From CAYVSF01 sp046482855 (GTDB taxonomy: Bacteria; Bacteroidota; Bacteroidia; Bacteroidales; UBA12077), in NCBI GenBank assembly GCA_046482855.1, contig JAWOEH010000038.1:1-17365 (forward strand): 17,365 nt of DNA, in the 5' to 3' direction. Below the pieces are notes generated by a model that saw only the letters and a program-made list of their open reading frames with translations, had not been told where the DNA came from and ran no database searches. How positions within the stretch are numbered: position 1 is the stretch's first letter; each line of letters begins with the position of its first letter. Made by a program: the position numbers and the translations under genes. Shown one piece after another: positions 14,550 to 17,365 of this stretch.

Positions 14550-15284
14550 ATGAAAAGAACCATATATACACTCCTTGTTATGAGCTTGTTGCTGGCATCA
14601 TCCTGTAGCCAAAAACCCACAAGCCCGCCGCGGGAGTTGACGTACCAGGAGTTGATGATGGCACAGCGCTACGAATCGCTTGAAGAGGCACTTAGACATC
14701 GCGACAGTGCCTATAAATTGCTGCTCATCAACAATAAACTGGAGGTGCTTTCGCCTAAAATTGGCAACCTTTATACATTGAATACGCTGGAATTAACCCA
14801 CAACCAATTAACGGATCTACCTGCCAGAATTACCAGACTGCAGGTGCTCCAATCGCTTTACGCAGGAAAGAATCAGTTTAAAGAGATCCCTGCAGAAGTA
14901 TTTGAGCTTTCCACATTGAAACGAGTGGATTTTTCGGATAATCCCATTGAGCAAATTCCACAACAGGTTCAACAGCTTAACAAATTGGAGATCTTCAAAC
15001 TTCGGCGCGCAAAGCTGTCAGAGATGGAGCCTCTTTGTACATTGTTAAATTTGCAAGCAATCAATTTAAACGGGAATCAACTGGCACATATTCCGCCGCA
15101 AATTAAGCAATTGAAGCAACTCAAAACGTTGCATCTGGAAAACAACAAGCTCACCTCTTTGCCAGAGGAGCTAAACGACCTTACAGCTTTACAAACCTTA
15201 TATTTATCCGGGAATCCGTTCCCTAAACAGTACATACAACAATGGAAAGAGCGGTATACACCCTCATTTACAATAAAATACTAA
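14550..15284 (+). CDS. Leucine-rich-repeat lipoprotein
   Basis: A 244-residue protein with a lipoprotein signal peptide (lipobox ASSC, Cys19). After a helical segment (29-55) come seven to eight leucine-rich repeats of about 23 residues (55-223) following LxxLxLxxNxLxxLPxxI, for example LNTLELTHNQLTDLPARI and LKTLHLENNKLTSLPEEL. The fourth and fifth units depart from the pattern (FKLRRAKLSEMEPLCTL). LRR solenoids bind proteins, and this one is tethered to a membrane outside the cytoplasm. The residue after Cys19 is Ser and the acidic export signal is missing, so it could face the periplasm. It is 39 bases after the receptor gene with no terminator between them, and it ends at the strong 15319-15349 hairpin, so it is probably the third gene of the receptor operon. 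Its role beside a TonB-dependent receptor is unknown. Confidence 0.88.
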   Translation: MKRTIYTLLVMSLLLASSCSQKPTSPPRELTYQELMMAQRYESLEEALRHRDSAYKLLLINNKLEVLSPKIGNLYTLNTLELTHNQLTDLPARITRLQVLQSLYAGKNQFKEIPAEVFELSTLKRVDFSDNPIEQIPQQVQQLNKLEIFKLRRAKLSEMEPLCTLLNLQAINLNGNQLAHIPPQIKQLKQLKTLHLENNKLTSLPEELNDLTALQTLYLSGNPFPKQYIQQWKERYTPSFTIKY

Positions 15285-15318
15285 GTTCACCTTGCACCAG
15301 GTAATTTAGTCTTCGATG

Positions 15319-15349
15319 AAGGATTCAGAGATTCGTTCTCTGAATCCTT
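15319..15349 (+). terminator. Hairpin terminator after the LRR gene
   Basis: A perfect 13-bp stem, AAGGATTCAGAGA (15319-15331) and TCTCTGAATCCTT (15337-15349), has loop TTCGT and starts 34 bases after the stop codon. The T-run after it is weak. Confidence 0.75.
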
Positions 15350-15378
15350 ACCTTGTAACAAACTGGCTGCAACTGCAT

Positions 15379-15417
15379 TTAATATTAAATTAACATTGAA
15401 TTTACGTGAATTTAACT
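15379..15417 (+). promoter_or_regulatory. Pho-box-like array upstream of the MORN gene
   Basis: TTAATA (15379), TTAACA (15390), TTTACG (15401) and TTAACT (15412) are spaced by exactly 11 bp. The array ends 17 bases before a candidate -7 element, TATATTTA at 15435-15442 (one base from TAnnTTTG), in turn 32 bases before the ATG at 15475. The region is AT-rich, so chance is possible. Confidence 0.5.
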
Positions 15418-15474
15418 TTTTGCTCAATTTTGCGTATATTTAGACTGAAAATATTAATAATAAAAAGAGGCATT

Positions 15475-15936
15475 ATGAAACGTTCAATATTCTATATAAT
15501 CACATTTCTATTTATCGCCACCTCCACTTTAGCGCAAGAGATTAAAGAGGTAGATGGCAAATTTTATACGCCAAACGGTGAGTTATATTCCGGAACCTAT
15601 ACCGAACACTACGATAATGGTGAGGTAAAAATAGAAGCCCGGTTAAAAGAAGGGGTATATGATGGCATCATCAAACTCTATTTCCCGTCGGGGAAACAGA
15701 AAGAGATTCGCGCGTATACCAATGGCAAGATGGATGGTGAATGGCTCACTTTTAATGCACAAGGCGTAAAAACAGCAGTGGCTCACTATAAAGAAGGGAA
15801 AAAACATGGCGAGTGGAAAGTTTGGGATGACAAAGGCACCTTGCGCTATGAAATGCTTTACCACGAAGGCCAAAAAACAGGCACCTGGAAACGCTACAAA
15901 GAGGATGGTTCCCTGTTAGCTACCAAGGAATTTTAA
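15475..15936 (+). CDS. Secreted MORN-repeat protein
   Basis: The start at 15475 is chosen over the in-frame ATG at 15406 because it gives a signal peptide (MKRS, IFYIITFLFIATSTLA, cleavage before Gln21), has AGAGG 7 nt upstream, and leaves the promoter region outside the coding sequence. The 153-residue product has five to six MORN-type repeats of about 22-24 residues (NGELYSGTYTEHYDNGE, GVYDGIIKLYFPSGK, GKMDGEWLTFNAQG, GKKHGEWKVWDDKG, GQKTGTWKRYKEDG). This resembles the YwqK/toxin-antitoxin-like MORN proteins of Bacteroidota, which are annotated by repeat only and not proven antitoxins; no toxin gene is near. It is probably periplasmic or exported. It stands alone between two terminators, with a Pho-box-like array upstream. 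Confidence 0.88.
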   Translation: MKRSIFYIITFLFIATSTLAQEIKEVDGKFYTPNGELYSGTYTEHYDNGEVKIEARLKEGVYDGIIKLYFPSGKQKEIRAYTNGKMDGEWLTFNAQGVKTAVAHYKEGKKHGEWKVWDDKGTLRYEMLYHEGQKTGTWKRYKEDGSLLATKEF

Positions 15937-15957
15937 TAGCGATTGTATAAATTCTGC

Positions 15958-15992
15958 AAAAGGCTGTTGCTATGGGCAATGGCCTTTTTTTT
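15958..15992 (+). terminator. Intrinsic terminator of the MORN gene
   Basis: AAAAGGCTGTTGC (15958-15970) pairs with GCAATGGCCTTTT (15976-15988), including two G-U pairs, around a 5-nt loop, and is followed by further T for a run of eight. It begins 21 bases after the stop codon. Confidence 0.9.
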
Positions 15993-16019
15993 GTAACTGG
16001 TAACCTCGCCTAAGCCTGT

Positions 16020-16050
16020 CTGCCGAAGGCAGGGCCGTCGCCTGAGGCGA
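16020..16050. repeat. Paired short triloop palindromes
   Basis: CTGCC-gaa-GGCAG (16020-16032) and TCGCC-tga-GGCGA (16038-16050) lie side by side. The second recurs exactly at 16482-16494. Confidence 0.65.
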
Positions 16051-16097
16051 GGCAGGGTTGTTTAGGGGTTTAGGAAATCTTGCCCTGTGCAAGGCAA

Positions 16098-16153
16098 GCC
16101 TTACCTTCGGCAGGCAGGCCTTACCTTCGGCAGGCAGGCCTTACCTTCGGTTT
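16098..16153 (+). repeat. 20-bp tandem repeat, 2.8 units
   Basis: The unit GCCTTACCTTCGGCAGGCAG starts at 16098, 16118 and 16138, the last copy breaking off after TTCGG into TTTACCTGCC. Each unit contains the half-palindrome CTTCGGCAGG related to the CTGCCGAAGGCAG palindrome at 16020. It is too short and unspaced to be a CRISPR array. Confidence 0.85.
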
Positions 16154-16588
16154 ACCTGCCGATAGGCATGGCAGGTAAATTTGTGTTACTATAATGAGGA
16201 TATGGCGAACTTACAATAATGCTCAAACTGCAAAAGGATGCCGGAATCACACAGGAAAAAAGAATAAAAACACGGCAAATAAACATGTCACGGACAACCG
16301 GAAAAAACATGCGACTCCGCCGGAGTCGTGGAACTTGCCGGTTTGTTCAGCTATAACTATACAATCCCTCCGGATTTGATCCTCATAGCATTGTGATACT
16401 TTGTAGCACTATGGATGGTGTATTTGTTGTTATTTACCTACATATATTACTTCTACTAACCTATGCGGGTTGGCCAGGTCATCGCCTGAGGCGAGACAAG
16501 CTGGCTTGCGCGCCATGCGTTGGGGTGAATGGCCAATCGCTTGTATTTTTTATAAGGCAGCTTGCTTGGCTTATCTGAAAATACAGGG
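16154..16588. other. Gene-free stretch with palindromes
   Basis: No convincing gene is present. It contains a palindrome CGACTCCG-c-CGGAGTCG (16312-16328), an imperfect CATAG...CTATG inverted repeat around 16386-16415, the palindrome TCGCCTGAGGCGA (16482-16494), and a segment (GCTGGCTTGCGCGC 16500-16513, GTGAATGGCCA 16525-16535) that recurs at 17095-17130. Confidence 0.6.
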
Positions 16589-16923
16589 ATTGGACAGAGC
16601 GGGTTGAAGCATAAGCCAACCTTGATTTTTTGGTACTTTTTTATCAAGAAAAAAGTACAAAGTAAGAGTACACATTCATTGCAGTCATAAAAATATTAGC
16701 AAATCGATGCTGACGGCCTTTTCAGGGGACTGACAATTCACCAACAACCTGAATGTTTATGATTATGTCCGGTGCTGAATTTTAAAAGGTCCCGCTAAGC
16801 GCTTCGCACGCAGAAAGAATTCGACCTGACAACGTCCGGAAATCTTTTCAGCGTCTATTTTGCATGGCTGAATTCCAGCGACTCCGGTTTAGGGGGTTGG
16901 GAGTTTGAAGGTTTGGGGTTTAG
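16589..16923. repeat. Long interspersed direct repeat, copy 2
   Basis: This is the partner of 2-336, in the same orientation, without gaps. The internal GTACTTTTTT/AAAAAAGTAC hairpin is fully conserved (16633-16658). After 16923 the G/T-rich tail is about 25 bases longer than in copy 1 and then both copies continue into GTTTAG, GGCATGC. Confidence 0.9.
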
Positions 16924-16960
16924 AAGTTTGAAGGTTTGTAGTTTAGACGTTTAGGCATGC

Positions 16961-16999
16961 GTTGCCCTGTACTTTTGCTAACGGCCCCTTCAGGGCCTA
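16961..16999 (+). repeat. GTTGCCCTGT palindromic repeat, copy 2
   Basis: It matches 514-558, with hairpin GGCCC-cttca-GGGCC (16983-16997) in place of GGCTC-tttca-GAGCC. It follows the long repeat in both places, at different distances, so the two may be parts of one larger mosaic unit. Confidence 0.65.
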
Positions 17000-17125
17000 A
17001 AAACACGGACAATGGGAATATTTGCGGACAAATACTACATTTATTCCTATTTACTTATCGATATCAATTTTACTGATTTAAGAGCGTCGGCCAGGCTGGC
17101 TTGCGCGCAAGGGGAGGGCGTGAAT

Positions 17126-17285
17126 GGCCATGCCTTCTTCCTCGACCCGGCATTCGATGCCGAAGCGGGCACGGCCGAGGGGATCGGCGTCAGCTACGAC
17201 GGCCTGCCTGCAGACGTCCAGGCGGGCGACCGGCTGCTGCTCGACGACGGCCGGATCGTGGTCGAGGTCGAGCGCGTCGCCGGCA
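17126..17285 (+). pseudogene. pyk: Pyruvate kinase internal fragment (chimeric contig end)
   Basis: The plus-strand frame starting GGC at 17126 encodes GHAFFLDPAFD, GIGVSYDGLPADV and GDRLLLDDGRIVVEVERVAG, which matches the B-domain side of bacterial pyruvate kinase (roughly residues 80-140 of about 480), notably the LxxDVxxGDxLLLDDG block. The enzyme converts phosphoenolpyruvate and ADP to pyruvate and ATP in the cytoplasm. There is no start or end of the gene. Base composition jumps to about 70% G+C with GC-ending codons throughout, as in a high-GC proteobacterium and unlike every other gene here. The join with repeat DNA falls at about 17126-17131, where GGCCA is common to both sides. Past 17285 the sequence turns back on itself. 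I regard it as contaminating or chimeric sequence. Confidence 0.8.
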
Positions 17286-17365
17286 CCCGCCTGGACGTCC
17301 GCAGGCAGGCCGTCGTAGCTGACGCCGATCCCCTCGGCCGTGCCCGCTTCGGCATCGAATGCCGG
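17147..17365. repeat. 80-bp fold-back inverted repeat
   Basis: Positions 17147-17226 and the reverse complement of 17286-17365 agree at 79 of 80 positions (difference at 17212 against 17300). The arms enclose 59 unique bases. The outer end coincides with the end of the window. A coding gene folded back on itself with near identity is typical of an amplification or assembly chimera. Confidence 0.9.

Noticed and set aside
15475..15936. Antitoxin of a toxin-antitoxin pair
   Set aside because: MORN proteins of this kind are often labelled YwqK-type antitoxin, but this one is secreted and has no toxin partner nearby.
16098..16153. CRISPR array
   Set aside because: Units are contiguous 20-mers with no spacers, and no cas genes are present.
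2..16923. Terminal repeat of a circular plasmid or integrated element
   Set aside because: The two copies differ at about 6% of positions and no integrase, replication or mobilisation gene lies between them, so they are not an assembly overlap or attachment-site pair.
17101..17322. Plus-strand Arg/Gly/Pro-rich open frames in the last segment
   Set aside because: They are off-frame readings of GC-rich DNA; the frame from 17126 is the one that matches pyruvate kinase.

Overview
The window looks like the chromosome of a Bacteroidota bacterium, probably class Bacteroidia. The evidence is AT-rich coding DNA, starts without a Shine-Dalgarno sequence, -7 promoter elements matching TAnnTTTG (6411-6418 plus; 6291-6298 minus), a TonB-dependent receptor with an N-terminal carboxypeptidase-regulatory-like domain, a lipoprotein whose lipidated Cys is followed by DDDD, and a SiaB/SiaC pair. 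No tRNA, rRNA, CRISPR array, transposase or phage gene was seen.

Layout. Positions 1-2396 are repeat-rich and nearly gene-free, with one small secreted protein (1037-1351, minus). Next come a small lipoprotein and a secreted charged coiled-coil protein (2397-3336, plus), ending at a hairpin terminator shared with the convergent operon. That operon (6242 down to 3415, minus) is tightly packed: SiaB-type kinase, SiaC-type phosphoprotein, short-chain dehydrogenase, two-domain VOC protein. Divergent from it is a PiT phosphate transporter fused to a PhoU-like domain (6446-8692). A PhoB/OmpR-type response regulator follows on the minus strand (8987-9691). Divergent from that is a set of envelope genes on the plus strand: a beta-helix surface lipoprotein (9919-11610), a 938-residue TonB-dependent receptor (11694-14510) and a leucine-rich-repeat lipoprotein (14550-15284). 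A MORN-repeat secreted protein (15475-15936) stands alone after a terminator. From 15937 to about 17130 the DNA is again repeat-rich and gene-free.

The most interesting signal is regulatory. Arrays of a TTAACA-like hexamer at exact 11-bp period, the architecture of PhoB/PhoP-type Pho boxes, lie upstream of the PiT gene (6340, 6351, 6362, 6373), upstream of the response regulator (minus strand, 9783 to 9745), upstream of the surface lipoprotein (9808, 9819, 9830) and upstream of the MORN gene (15379, 15390, 15401, 15412). Three of the four end 17-20 nt before a candidate -7 element. With a PhoB-type regulator and a phosphate transporter in the middle, this suggests a local phosphate-starvation regulon, including an outer-membrane uptake system whose substrate (phosphate or a phosphorylated compound) is an inference. 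No histidine kinase is present.

The two ends share a ~335-bp, roughly 94% identical, ungapped direct repeat (2-336 and 16589-16923), and both flanks carry many small palindromes. The last ~235 bases do not belong with the rest: they are very GC-rich, encode an internal piece of a proteobacterial-type pyruvate kinase, and fold back on themselves as an 80-bp inverted repeat. I read this as a chimeric contig end, not biology.
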